DNA of 64,000 nt. Origin: Cryptomeria japonica. Its lineage: Eukaryota; Streptophyta; Pinopsida; Cupressales; Cupressaceae. Positions 1 to 11,498 of this stretch are shown in pieces (within the stretch, counting starts at the first letter, position 1; each line of letters begins with the position of its first letter). The notes under the pieces were generated by a model that did not search any database, was not told where the DNA came from, and was given only the letters and a program-made list of their open reading frames with translations. The translations under genes were made by a program, and so were the position numbers. The stretch spans positions 531,064,291-531,128,290 of the forward strand of contig NC_081409.1 in NCBI RefSeq assembly GCF_030272615.1. Direction: 5' to 3'.

Positions 1-716
1 CTTGATTCAAATATATAAAATCAATACAAACTAGTGTCTTGATTCCTTACTGGTTTCATATCATTTCAAATGAAAAATCCTACGTTTAACCTTACAGATA
101 GTTTTAATAACTTGTTAATGTAACAAGACCATCATCTCAAAGGCTTCCATATGAATTGCAATTAAAATGTGACATCCAATTAGTCTTACTGAATTTAATT
201 TTACTTTGAAAGACTAATAAGACAATTCAAAGTTTTCCAACCAATCCTTCAAACTAATATTCAAACTAAAAATCAATCTTAATTACAACAACATAAGATT
301 GCACAATGAAACAATCTATGTAAATAGATTTATTCAAGGAACTGATCAATCCATTGAAAAGATAGATACCATCATGAATGAGAAACACTTGAATCTTTAT
401 ATTGAAAATAAAATATTTAAACTAGTTGATTTCAGTGCATATCCTCCATCAACTTGGTACTTCCAGACAATGAGTTCATAAGAAAATGCATAGAGATTGT
501 GTTGATAAAAAAAACTATAAACTTGTGATATCTGTCTCTCCTAAAAGATCCTCCACATATAGATGAGGATTCGGTTTGAAAAATGAAAGGGCATATACCC
601 TTTCATTAAACTAAAATTAACAAAAAACAAATTAGAAACTAACTACCAAACAAACTACCCTAACAAAATAAAACTATAAAATACAAAGTCACATCTTTAA
701 ACATCTTTTGATATCT
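1..716. other. AT-rich flank downstream of the outer minus-strand ORF
   Basis: This stretch has no reading frame I can assign. It lies 3' of the last recognisable codons of the outer minus-strand ORF and is AT-rich, as expected of a 3' untranslated region or old repeat DNA. A 60-codon plus-strand frame at 299-481 has no recognisable motif and is probably chance. Confidence 0.5.
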
Positions 717-1058
717 ATGGCTGGTCTCCAAGCATCTGATCACACTTCTAAATATGCTTCAAATATCCCTCTGAATTGTGGGTATCTACATCATAGATAA
801 TAGCTTTGACCACAATCTCCAAAGTGATTAAGTTTTCCATCTGCTCGATTGTGTCTGTCATGTCAGGTACATCAGACCGGGCAATGTTAAGGGAAGCACT
901 GAGAAGACTTTGGCACTCCAAAATTCATTTATCTTTATCTTTAATCTGTCCATTCTGATCTTCAATTTCTAGAAAACCATGTTATACTATTTCCTTACAT
1001 TCATTAAATTCATTTTGCAATTCTGTGTCAAAGTCTTCATGCTTTTTGAACTTTTTTA
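717..1058 (-). pseudogene. Outer PMD-like/coiled-coil ORF, C-terminal fragment
   Basis: This is the C-terminal part of the large minus-strand ORF that begins at 60787. Reading from 1058 downward gives a charged segment starting KFKKHEDFDTEL, then two in-frame stops, then SLNIARSDVPDMTDTIEQME, with stops near 748 and 717. If one copy of the 5-bp target site is removed, the frame at 39667 (ending EVIIGIQ) continues directly into KFKKHED. This shows that the fragment was once joined to 39667-40194 before Copia-1 inserted. The composition suggests coiled coil. The function is unknown. Confidence 0.65.
1054..1058. repeat. Left target-site duplication of Copia-1 (TTTTA)
   Basis: The five bases before the 5' LTR are TTTTA, and the five after the 3' LTR (37091-37095) are TTGTA. 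They differ at one base. Dropping one copy restores the reading frame of the disrupted minus-strand ORF, which supports a 5-bp duplication that later mutated. Confidence 0.7.
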
Positions 1059-1968
1059 TGTTGGCAATCGACACTCTACTGGTTAAGTTTCATTATATTG
1101 TCATTAATGGAAACATGTTTTTGGGTTCAGCCTTCATATGGTATACCGATAGGCACTTCATAGACTCTACACTAGCACCGACAGGATAGAAGATTTCTTT
1201 GGTCATCGGCAATGCAGGTCGACATGGTATGATAAAGGATATCGTTATTGGAGGCCGACACATCTTGGATCTAGCAATGGCAACTTGTTTAATTCTTATT
1301 CATTTATGTTATAAGGCCGACATGTATCATGTAATTATATATATCCTTGTAAGCTGACATAAGGCATAAATTTTTATAGGATATATATATAGGATATGCA
1401 TAGATAGAAAAAGGATGGACGTATAAGGTTATGGATGTAATGTAATGCAAAATATATCAGAGAGACTATGTATGTGAGGAATTCATTGTAAGGGTTATTC
1501 TGGTACTGAGGTTTTAACTGGAATAGACAGAGCTTAAACCAGAACTATATTATGGCATACGAGATGCTATACTAAGTCGTTCACTATTCTTCGGATTGTA
1601 ATCTAGATTATTATGTAGTCAATGACACTCCTTTTGTGATGAGCAGTGTTCTCTAGGCTGTAAGCCTTCCTGCAAGTGGAAGCCCAACATATACTGTAAT
1701 ATTTTTTCATATGGCCAGTGAATTGATATTATGGGTCACAAATCCCACCATGGTTTTTCCTCATTGAGGTTTTCCACGTATAAATCTGTGTGTTATGGTT
1801 CTTATTTATATATTCAACTTATTGGTTGCATTACTTCTTTCAATTCTATTTATACTAGTATACCGATTGGCATATGTTTGTTTTGTTAAAGCTAAAATCT
1901 TTTAATCTGGTATAACACTGATTCACCCCCCCCCCACCCCCGCCTCTTAGTGTTATTGGTTTCCAACA
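1059..1968 (+). repeat. Copia-1 5' LTR
   Basis: This 910-bp direct repeat matches 36187-37090. It starts TGTTGGCAATCGACAC and ends GGTTTCCAACA, so the termini form the inverted TGTTGG/CCAACA expected of Copia LTRs. A C-rich tract (about 1926-1945) near the end also occurs in the 3' LTR. By eye the two LTRs differ by several percent, with several small indels. Confidence 0.9.
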
Positions 1969-1970
1969 AT

Positions 1971-1982
1971 TGGTATTAGAGC
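1971..1982 (+). other. Copia-1 primer binding site (initiator Met tRNA)
   Basis: TGGTATTAGAGC begins two bases after the 5' LTR. It is the common plant Copia primer site TGGTATCAGAGC with one change, complementary to the 3' end of initiator methionyl tRNA. It fixes the element's plus orientation. Confidence 0.88.
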
Positions 1983-2042
1983 CTTGTGCCTCAGAGGAAG
2001 TTTAACAGCTTGAGGAAGATTCTGAAACCGGAATCATTGAAT

Positions 2043-3029
2043 ATGGCTTTGGAGAAATAGCTTGAGATGGCACTTGAAGATTATGATGCTGAAATATTGA
2101 AGAACTTAAAGTTACAAGATGAGTTGAATTCTGCTAAAGAATTTATTCTTGTCCTACAAGAGAGATTTTCATCTGTTCAAGCTAGGAGGAAGGAAATTTT
2201 TCAAAATCAAGATGACGAAGATGCACTTAAGGAACAATGTCAAAAATTAAGTCAGGAGAAAATGGTTATGAAGAATTAAATGCAAACTATGACTATGAGG
2301 TTATCCAAGGATATTGAGGATAGAAAGAAAAAGGAAGAAAATCTTGCTGTATCCCTGAAGAACAAATTTGAAGAATCTGGTAGGTTGACTCATGAAAATG
2401 AGATATTAAGGTCCAATTTGGTGCAATCTCGAAGCAATGAGAAAGAGCTTGAGAGACAAATGACAGTACTAAGAGATGATTTAACTTCTGCAAGTGAGTA
2501 CAAAGAAAAATTCAAGATCAGCTCAACACAACTTGATGAGTTACTAAAGAGACAAAGGCATATTGGAGATTCCAGTGGACTTGGATTTGAGCAAGGACAG
2601 AGTTTTGGTACTGCTAATGAAGATCAAAAACATAAGACATCGATAAGGAAAACAAATGCTTATAAATTCAATGGTAGATGTTTCATTTGCAATAGATTTG
2701 GTCACATGGATAGGCAATGTAGAAACAGAGCAAATCAGAACCTTGATTCTGCTCCCGGTAAATGTTCTAAATGCAATAACATTGGTCATAAGACAGAAGA
2801 TTGTAGAAAGAATGTAAAATGCTATACTTGTGGAAAATTTGGACATATGGCTAATCAGTGCAGGTCAAGTAATTTCACCAGTTTTAGCAAAGCAATTCAA
2901 AAGAACAATGTTACATGTTATGCATGCAATGAAGTTGGACATATTGCTAGGTTCTGTAGAAGAAAAAATCCACCGGTTGGCAATGGAGGAATAAATGATA
3001 AAGGAAAAGAGAAGGTTAATGAAATCTGA
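2043..3029 (+). pseudogene. Copia-1 gag-like protein with four CCHC zinc knuckles, broken by stops
   Basis: One frame runs from ATG 2043 to 3029 with in-frame stops at 2058 (TAG) and 2277 (TAA). The N-terminal two thirds is predicted coiled coil, rich in E, K and L. It is followed by a QLDELLKRQRHIGDSSGLGF segment like the linker of plant Copia gag proteins. Four CX2CX4HX4C zinc knuckles follow at 2679-2720, 2763-2804, 2820-2861 and 2916-2957, ending in a K-rich tail. Copia gag normally has one knuckle and an N-terminal UBN2-type capsid domain, which I do not see here. Such a protein would package RNA; this copy is not translatable as one product. Confidence 0.8.
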
Positions 3030-3527
3030 TAGGATCATACTCGGAGATGGGTGAGAAATACTGAAGAGAAATCATCAGATGAGAACATCCTGGTTACCTA
3101 TCTGGTAGAAGAGGTTGCTCCTGCACCTGTAGTGAGCTCATTCGGTAACTAAGGCTAATGCCTTAGGGGTAGGAAAAATTTCATGAAAGATGATGCATAT
3201 GCCCCTAGAGGAGATTCTGGAATATGTTCCAGATATTGGAAAGGATTATTTGGCATTGATATATTCAGAGTGAGATCTAGTATCATTCATTGGCAATCAT
3301 TTATGTCAATAGAAAATTAGAGTTTTCACGATGGATAAAAGGTCAATTACACTTCATTATTAATCACCCAGTATTTAGAGCAATTTCAGAGAAATTCAAA
3401 GAGACTTAGTGCAATCAAAAACTATTCAGAGGCGACCATATTTTATCTTGAATGATCACACTGGAATCTGGAAGGATTTGATAAGAGGTTTTCACTGGCA
3501 GGGTTCTAAAGGTATTTTTCTTGAATC
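3030..3527 (+). other. Copia-1 spacer between gag and the second ORF
   Basis: This is about 500 bp without a sustained frame. No protease or integrase motif is present where a Copia pol should begin. It may be the scar of a deletion that removed pol. Confidence 0.45.
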
Positions 3528-4743
3528 ATGGAATCGGGATCATCTTCTGCTCCTATTTTTGTTGCAAATCCAACTATAGTAGAAATTAAGGACCGCCCCA
3601 GGCCAATTTTTAAACCATATCCACATGTGCCTACCAAGGAAGATTTGGCTGGAGTGTTTTCTCACATCCCAGAGGGAGTGGTATATGTAGAAGATGTTAG
3701 GGCTTATATTCATTCTCATATAGAGGAATTAGGTAATTCAGAAATCAAGGGGATGTATATGAATGAACTGATGGGATAATCTGGTAAAATCAAACTGGCA
3801 TATAAACACATCAAAGATCTAGGGTTCACTAATGTAATGGATATTCCAGAATTCAAGGATGAGATTCTCAGATATGTACTAAGAAGAGTACATGGGGAAT
3901 TCATATGGTTGGACCGACCTTAGAAAATCACTAAGGAAGCCATTCGGGCAATTATTGGTTTACCATCAACAGGGCAAAATCCAAATAAGAAAGTATCAAA
4001 TGACTTAGTAAGGAAGATCACCGGTGCTACATCAGACAAGAGATCAATGAAGGTGAACACTATCACCGACACTGACATCAAATTTGGTAGCATGATCATA
4101 GGTTGCAAGGTAACTCAGTCTAACCGACTAAATTCACTTTACAGTTCATGTATTTTGGCTGCTTATAGAATGATGAGAGAAAATATCGAGTTATATCTAT
4201 GTGATTGGATGCTTGAGGAGGTATTGATCAATTTAGGGAAGATTAAAGGTGAGAAGAAGGGCACCTTTCGGTATGAAAATCTGTTAGTGTGCTTAATGTT
4301 ATGCTTTCTAAATGATACCCCCAGTTATGGAAGGAAGCAATGGGATTTTGACATCCCAGTAGGAAGATAGTTTAAGCAATCAATTGCTGCATTGGGAAGT
4401 CTTAGAGATGACAGGGTATGGGGTTACTTCACGGCTTTTCAGAAATCTGAGGTCTAGAATAAGGATACCTAAGCAAATTGTAGAGAAATACTCTACCGAT
4501 TTTTTTTTCATGTTTAAGAAGGATGTGACTCTCATGGAGGCAGTCAAGCCCCAGAAGATTTGGATAGAGGAAATGGGATATGAGGTGGATACATTACTCC
4601 TTGATTCTTATGCAAAATTTTTGATAGATACAGAAATAGATGAAGCAGAAAAACCTTGTGGAACAACACAGCAAAAGAATTTTGAGGTTGAAATTGAGTT
4701 CAACCGTGTTGGTAAACAGATCTGTCTATCACAATTTATTTAA
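3528..4743 (+). pseudogene. Copia-1 second sense ORF, 5' part (PMD-like, unknown function)
   Basis: The frame starts at ATG 3528 (MESGSSSAPIFVANPT). It runs through stops at 3777 and about 3920 to 4370, then shifts by one base into the frame 4384-4743. Recognisable segments are GEFIWLDRP followed by ITKEAIRAIIGLPSTGQNP, a pattern like the plant mobile domain (PMD) proteins often carried by plant retroelements. A hydrophobic helical stretch with two cysteines (near 4140-4330) follows. The frame appears to resume at 9394. It is not gag or pol. The role is unknown and the PMD link rests on a short motif. Confidence 0.55.
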
Positions 4744-5413
4744 CTTTATACTCTTTAGCCCAAGAAATGAAAGACAAATTTCACCATACAGTTGGAAAAT
4801 CATCATATTGATTAACCTCTGAATAAAGGTACAACTCTCTTTAATAGATATTCAATCAGCTCCAAATTACATACAACCAATATTATACTTTTCACTAGAA
4901 AGTACAAAAATAGGTAATTGTATTCACCAGTCAATACCAAATGAACACAAGCATTGATTCATATATAATTCTTTGTGTAAAGCCGACAAACTTTACATGT
5001 ACGCTAAAACAAAATGAAAACCTTAAAAGATGAATCTCACTGATATTTTCTGCACATATAGAAAGCTTATGACAAATTCTTTCTTGAAATAGATTCTCAC
5101 AGAAATCAAATTTCAAACACCAAACACACAGATTTGAAGCCAAAGATAAATTGTCATTTCATTTTCATTCATAATTGATCATCAACTTCCAACACATACA
5201 TAAAGTATTCAGTCAAAATTAAAGAGATAGTTTTTCAAAAACTTAGCGGACCCGCATAAAGTCATTACAAACTTATAAATAGGTCTCTAGACCAATAGTT
5301 CAAATTCAAGGTAAAACTAACTTGAAATGAGTTAATCATAAACTATCCTAACTGCATAACTAAAAATAAAAAGAAAGCTAGACACATTGGCATACAACTA
5401 CCAACAGTGCTAT
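4744..5413. other. AT-rich region 3' of the antisense ORF block
   Basis: There is no supported gene here. The sequence lies at the 3' side of the minus-strand ORF block and resembles a 3' untranslated region. The sense ORF ends here at GTTGGTAAAC, which could be an intron donor, but nothing else in the stretch supports that. Confidence 0.35.
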
Positions 5414-8400
5414 TCATGTGGTCGATTTTGTTTCAGTCGGATTGCCCAGATTGCTATTTTCGGCAGACACCATAACCACTTTCGCTGCACTCCACTCCTG
5501 ATGAACCCTCGAGAATTCCTGGATTACCGCTACATGTGGTAGGCTGATATGAATTACCCTTTGCTTCCAGAGTTCCTTCTTTCTTTTCACCAGCTGCACT
5601 TTATCTATGTGAGAGTCCAAGTGATCTAGACATACTATAAGCATCGACTCCACTTTGGCAATCTTCGTAAAATCTTCCACGGCTAAGGACTTTTCCACCT
5701 TAATTTGTTTAATGCGACTACTAAATAGATTAACCATTTTTGTTGTATCTTCTAGAGTTTGACCATCCTCTTTAAGCAACTGAACATCTACACAGCATAG
5801 ATTCTTTTGCATGTTTGTTCTCAAGGTTGTTAGTTCACCTCATAGACTGATAGACTCACTATGACCTTGCTCAATGATTTGGTTATGCCACTCTATACTT
5901 TCTTTGCAAATGAACATTATATCTTCATCTAATCCTGGCACTTGTCATTTGGCAAAGAAATTCATCAAGCCATAGCACTGAATATCGCACATTTGCCTTG
6001 AAATCACCGCCCATTAGTCTTTTCATTCTGCCATGCGATTAAGTCTGCGTCCAATTCCTTGGTAACATCATTGGCATTTTTGAAAATTTGAACTAAATCT
6101 GATATATAATTAGTTCCTTGATGCAGAATCAATGTAAGCCACTCAGATAAAATCTCTGTGATCATCTTGTTTCTTTAAACTTCATCCAAGAACTTCTGAT
6201 TATTAGGGGATTTCATATTAAAGGGAACAGAGATTTGGGACAATAGCAATGGACTACTCTGCAGAGCATGGATGTATTGAGCCATTTGCATTGAACTCTA
6301 TTTCAGCTCTATTTTATCCTTTTCATCCTTCCAACTATGGGAGATAATCCTTTTGGTTGAAGTTTCTAAATGTTTCACATCAACCACTCTATTTCCTACC
6401 CCCAAATCAACTCGCTCAATAATACAATCAGCCTCTGAGGCAGTGGTAGCATCCTTATCAGATGTAGGCCTAGCAATATCTGTGGTCCAATGTTTTGTGC
6501 CTTCATCAAAACTGACCATGGTTTCCACTTTTAGTCGCTTAGGCTTTGTGGCTCTTCCTAGACATTTACGCATGGCATCTTCCATTGACATAGAAATAGG
6601 CACAACATTCCTCTTCTTGGTAACCGAATCACTCAACCATTTTGGAGCCACAGTTAGATCCTTGGATTGCATGGGCAGAGGCCAACCTGAAATCAATAGC
6701 ATAGCATTATATGTATTAGACAAAACATCAAGCACCTGTGAATCTTGAACATTAGCATCAGCATCGGTTACAACCTTGTTAGCATCAGAAACAGGGGTTG
6801 TTATATTGCCTTGTACTTCCTCGGCGTCCAAATCAAGAATGAGATGAGCGACAGGTGGCTGAAAATTCTTCTTGTATCTTGATCTAGTAACTCGGCCACC
6901 AATGGAATGTGCAACTTCTAATTCAAGTTTTTCCTCTTTAATCTTATCTTGCTTCTTTCCTCCAATAGAAATAGGAATATTAGTTAAAACGGTGGTTTTT
7001 CTTATAATCTCCTTTTTCCCACCCTTATTTCTTGAACTGGTTGCCTTTCCCGGATTAAATCTGCAGTTCCTTAGCCAAATCTCTATTTTGTGAATTATAC
7101 TGAAGCTACGTGCTTGTACATTATCCTCCATCCTTCTACTCCAATCAACCTCTAGAAGATGTTCATTGTGTACCCGTTTCATGAATTCTGAATCTAGTAC
7201 ATCTTCGTTATCAACAGTCACACCAGAGGTGTCCATTTGCAACTTCATGTCGAGAATCTGCTTCAGAGTTAACCTAGACCAATTTCTTTTCCTTACTTCA
7301 AATTCATCAGAGTAGTCTTCCCAGGTAATCTTCTAATTGTGGCACATGTTGATCAGGCATTGTCATTTTCACATAATGGGCAATAAAACCTTTACTATCA
7401 AAACTATCTCTCTTCACAAAAGTTTTCAAATGAAACCTTTGAAATTCCAATTCAAGATTTAGTGCATCAAAAACAGACTTGCAACTATAATGGCCTAAAT
7501 CAATAGGAAAAATTCCACTTGTGCTAGAATCTTCACCAAAATCCTTTACAACATAGGCTAACTGCCTGGAAACTTCAATCAAAACACACCAATCTAAAAC
7601 ATATCTAGGTAACCTAAAGGGTTCACCTTTAAAGCCTCCAACCCTTATATAAGTGAAGTGATTAAACTAAATAAAGAAGCTACCATAGTTATCAATTAGT
7701 TCAATAGCTTCAACCGACATTCTCCTGTGCAAATTACCTTGTAACTCAAAAGTTAACCTCCTGACAAATATATTATTCTAGTGAAGGTAATTGTCAACAT
7801 GTCCTTTTTGGGTCAAATGGGGGTGGTATTCATAGATTTTTATACCCTGAACCCATTTTGTATGGAATAGTCCAGGCCACTCCCTCACACAGGCTAACAT
7901 GTAGAACAGATATGAAGACATATAAAAATTTAAAACCCCAGCGTGATTGCTCAAACCCTCATGCAACCTTTCTGCAATTATTGTGCCCCAATCAATGAAC
8001 CATTTTTTGTTGAGAGTGACTTGGATGAAGAAATACATCCAGTCCTCCTAATAAAAGGAGTTCCCCTAGTTCTGCTCAACATTATTACCAAATCCCTGAT
8101 TTCAAGAATCAAATGCTCTCGGGTTAATGGCCTTGGCAGCCTTGAGCCACCCTTTTGATACTTCAAAAGCCAATTTCATGCAATAATGGTTCTGTAATAC
8201 TACTTCTCAAAATAAATCCCATAAGACTTTCCAATAGTCCAATCCTCATAGGGTTCCCAATGTGGGATACCCATGGTCGTCATTACTATCTCTCTATCAA
8301 TAGACAATATAATTTCACCATTATTTCTCCTAATGCACTTGTTAACCTTGTCATAGTGATTCTTGCACTCTAAAACCAACTCAGGACAAGGGGCGACTAT

Positions 8401-8586
8401 GGGAAATGCCATTGCTTCCAATAAACCACTTTGTGCAACATCTTTCAGCAAAGAATCAGCAGCTAGGTTCCTCACTCTTTTTAAGAAAACATCTAAATCT
8501 AATTGAACTAGAGTTGTATCAACTAACTCTAGTAAGGAACTCACAAGAGAAGAAGAGCTCACTAATTTAGGCAAAGTCGGCCTCAT
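5414..8586 (-). pseudogene. Antisense ORF block inside Copia-1 (PMD-like N-terminus, decayed)
   Basis: Minus-strand frames chain from an ATG at 8586 (MRPTLPKLVSSSS) to about 5414 and would give about 1,050 residues if whole. Segments: 8586-8200, with NNGEIILSIDREIVMTTMGI, like the PMD pattern; 8038-7778; 7582-7307; 7248-6298, a basic and acidic linker with GGRVTRSRYKKNF; 5824-5414, likely coiled coil. Frame changes near 8000, 7300 and 6300-5830 break it. Its layout resembles the outer ORF at 60787-717: NGE-type N-terminal domain, basic middle, helical C-terminus. I see no catalytic motif. The function is unknown. Confidence 0.55.
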
Positions 8587-9393
8587 GCTTAACCCATAAT
8601 CTTTTCCCAATCAACTCAGAAAAAGCAGAAAACAAGCAAAACAAAAACAAGCAGCTAAACAATATACCCAAATCTTTTAAAAATTATAGCAATTAGGAAA
8701 GTTGTTAAACATACCTTCCTCTGTCATCTGCAAAACCCCTATCGCAGTTTATTTTTCTTTTGCTCCAAAAACTTTCCTTAAAACTTATGTTTCACAAATG
8801 ACAATCTCAACAAGACAACTACTCAATTTAAAATAGCCGAGAAAATCTTACCCATGATTTCCATAAGTTTTCATCATTACTCTTCACTCATGCAAAATTA
8901 CTCTGAAATGATCATAAATAATCATGCATTTAATAACCAGTCACTTCATATCTAAAAACACGGATTGCCACGCCATACTTGCTATAAATGACAACTTTTA
9001 AATCATTAAGAAAGAATATTCCCTTTCCCTGCCACCGTTAGCCATTCCTCAAAATCTGTGCCACCATCTTATGAAAAGTCATATGATTTCCAAGAAATCA
9101 AACATTGAACTTTGAACCTTTGAAGAACAACAACAATGCAAGAACATATACATGACAAGTATTGAACTTTGAACCTTGAACCCAAAAGGTTCAAGTTCAA
9201 GGTTCAACCAATGCTAAACACTGACAAACACTAAAAAAAACTTATAAAGCTGAGCGAGGAAATAAACTTTAACATGACACCCATTGAAATTTGAACCTTA
9301 AATAAAGAAGACTACAAAGACTGAATTGCATAGAAAATTTGAGAAACACAACCCAACCAAAGGACCAATTAGGGACATGACTCAATAAGGTGA
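8587..9393. other. Upstream region of the antisense ORF block
   Basis: This is about 800 bp of AT-rich DNA between the antisense ORF start and the point where the sense ORF reopens (9394). On the minus strand a TATA-like TTTATAGC lies near 8985, about 400 bp upstream of the ATG. No TIR, LTR or target duplication bounding an insertion is evident. Confidence 0.3.
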
Positions 9394-10181
9394 TATAAAA
9401 ATGTAAATTTATATGTACCACCAACAAACCAGAAGAAGAGGGAAAAACAAGAAGGTAAGGAAAGCAAGTTTGTACAAAAGGTTTCTGAGGATATTAAGGC
9501 ACTCATTGATGTTGTCCCAGAGAAAGGGAGAAAGAGGAAGGATCTGGTAGTTCACATTGAACCTGTAGCTACAAATTCTGAGACTGGTGATGAGACACAT
9601 TTAGCTTTCAAAAGGGTTGTAAGGAAGAAATCGGAAGAATCTAAAGTGGAACCAAAGAGACAACTGATTAGGAAAGTCACCATCAAAGTACCAACACATA
9701 AGCAGGCACCCAAGGCTACACCATCAGTTGCATTTGGTACTGTCAGAAGGAGGAAGGAGAGTGACACTGGATTGGCACTAGAGACTGGTAATGTAACAAT
9801 TATTCCGCCTAAGACTTGTGTTGAAATTTTAGATGAAATAACTAAGGATGGGATGCTGAATAATGTTAAGTCTTATTATGATACATTTATAGTTAATGAA
9901 CAAAGAGAGATAGAGGAAGCAATTCTTCTATATTTAGGCATCTATAAGAAAGCATTAATTGAGATAGAAAATCAAATACCGACAAAGCTATACAACATAT
10001 TAGATGATAGAAAGTTATCTGCAATGCAAGAAGACAAACACATTAAGATACAAGAACTCTTAGCTATATGTGTTACTATAGCTCTAGATGAGATGGAGAA
10101 GACAATTGAGGCTGCAGATAGGAAAGTATTTAACAACAAATATAGAATAACTAGCCTGATGTTAGGAAGGATGAATGAGAT
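9394..10181 (+). pseudogene. Copia-1 second sense ORF, middle part
   Basis: The frame is open from 9394 to the insertion point at 10181 with no stop. It begins with a lysine-rich stretch (near 9430-9560), then a basic segment RRKESDTGLALETGNVTII, then a helical region. The frame continues on the far side of the nested element at 19915, because codon ATG AAT GAG AT is completed by the first base after the right-hand target copy. No enzyme motif is seen. It is probably the middle of the protein begun at 3528. Confidence 0.55.
10177..10181. repeat. Left target-site duplication GAGAT of the non-autonomous LTR element
   Basis: GAGAT lies directly before the left LTR and is repeated exactly at 19910-19914. 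The perfect 5-bp duplication shows a standard integrase-mediated insertion into the Copia-1 ORF. Confidence 0.95.
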
Positions 10182-11484
10182 TGTACGTTACGAAATAGGA
10201 GATCATCACAAACAAGTCAAAACACTAATCATAGCCCAATCATGAAAGCTTAAAAGTAATGATCTATCCTAAAACACATTCAATAGAGACATAAAGATAA
10301 AACATTCAAAAGTAAATACTATGCAAACCATATGCAAATCTGAATGCTTCCTTCATGCGGCTCCATTGTTCTTCTTTCCTCTTCAAATGGTTTGGTTGTG
10401 GATCTCACCTACAAGCACACACACATAATTGAAAGCAAGTAGACAAGATTATTGATCAAGAGTACTAGAAATGTGATTGACTAGAAATTCGATAGTCTTA
10501 TTACCAATTAAGAATCAAGGGATTTGATTGAAGAAATTCATCCAATTTATAGAAGAATTGGAGAGATGACAAGATTAGCATGATTCAATTCAAATGGAAA
10601 TTGCAAATCAATTATGTCAATTATGACAAATTATGACAAATTATGCACTTTCTATGCAAAATTTGTTGATTGATAATTTATGACAAATTATGACAAACTT
10701 CTATGTCAAAAATTGATTGATTGTCAATTATGACAAATTATGACAAATTTCTATGTCATTTCCATGAATTTAGGAGAGAAATAGGAGGAAATTGAAATTA
10801 GGAATTTAGAAAATTAGAAAATTAAGTTAGAAATGATGACTTGGAAATTAGGAAATTGATGCAAATTAGGTAAATTAATTAATAATTTCTCATTCATTAA
10901 TTAATTTACAAAAATATGAGGAATTAATTAGCCAATTAAATAAACATTTAATTGTGACAAGAAGACTTAGGATAAATAAATAAATTATTTAACCTAGAGG
11001 GAAAATGCCAAACAAGATTAAATGAATAAATCATAAAACCTTGGAAGATGAATTAGAAATGCAAAGACGACAATTAGGTCTTGACAAAGGATAATTGATA
11101 TCGATTCGATCATGATTTTGGATTGATAAATGATTTGATTGATAAATGATTTGATTGAGATTGGTTGACAAAAATCAATGACAAATTGACCAAATTGACA
11201 TGATTGAAAAGGACAAGGATTGATGACGAATCGATCGCAATATGACAAGATTGACAAGGGCAAAGATCGACCAAAATCATGACTGAAGATTGTTGCCGAC
11301 AAGACCAAATTCGAAAGCGAGACAGATGAAGAATGCAGAAGAAAGACTCGATGCTCGCAAATGATAAAGACCAAGTGCATAACATAGGAGAAATGTTAAT
11401 GCGATGCAAAAAACTCTAAAATGAGGCAATGCGTAAATGTTAAAGTATGATTCCGCAAGCGTTGACCATTTTTAGGTGTCTACA
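10182..11484 (-). repeat. Non-autonomous element 3' LTR (left copy)
   Basis: This 1,303-bp copy reads, on the element's strand, from TGTAGACACCTAAAAATGG to a CA end (plus strand TGTACG...TCTACA). It contains several ATTATGACAAATT direct repeats at about 10615-10760. It is the same length as the right copy. Confidence 0.93.
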
Positions 11485-11498
11485 TTTTGCCCCTCTTT
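11485..11498 (-). other. Polypurine tract of the non-autonomous element
   Basis: On the minus strand AAAGAGGGGCAAAA abuts the LTR start TGTAGACACC. The same tract, with near-identical flanking U3 bases, precedes the 3' LTR of the Tat element at 57433-57447. Confidence 0.85.

Noticed and set aside
6353-7093. Plus-strand frames opposite the antisense ORF
   Set aside because: They are shadows of the minus-strand ORF, with no motif.
11018-11409. Minus-strand frames of 99-120 codons in the non-autonomous element's LTRs (also 19443-19834)
   Set aside because: They are low-complexity frames in U3/R sequence, present in both LTRs as copies, without motif.
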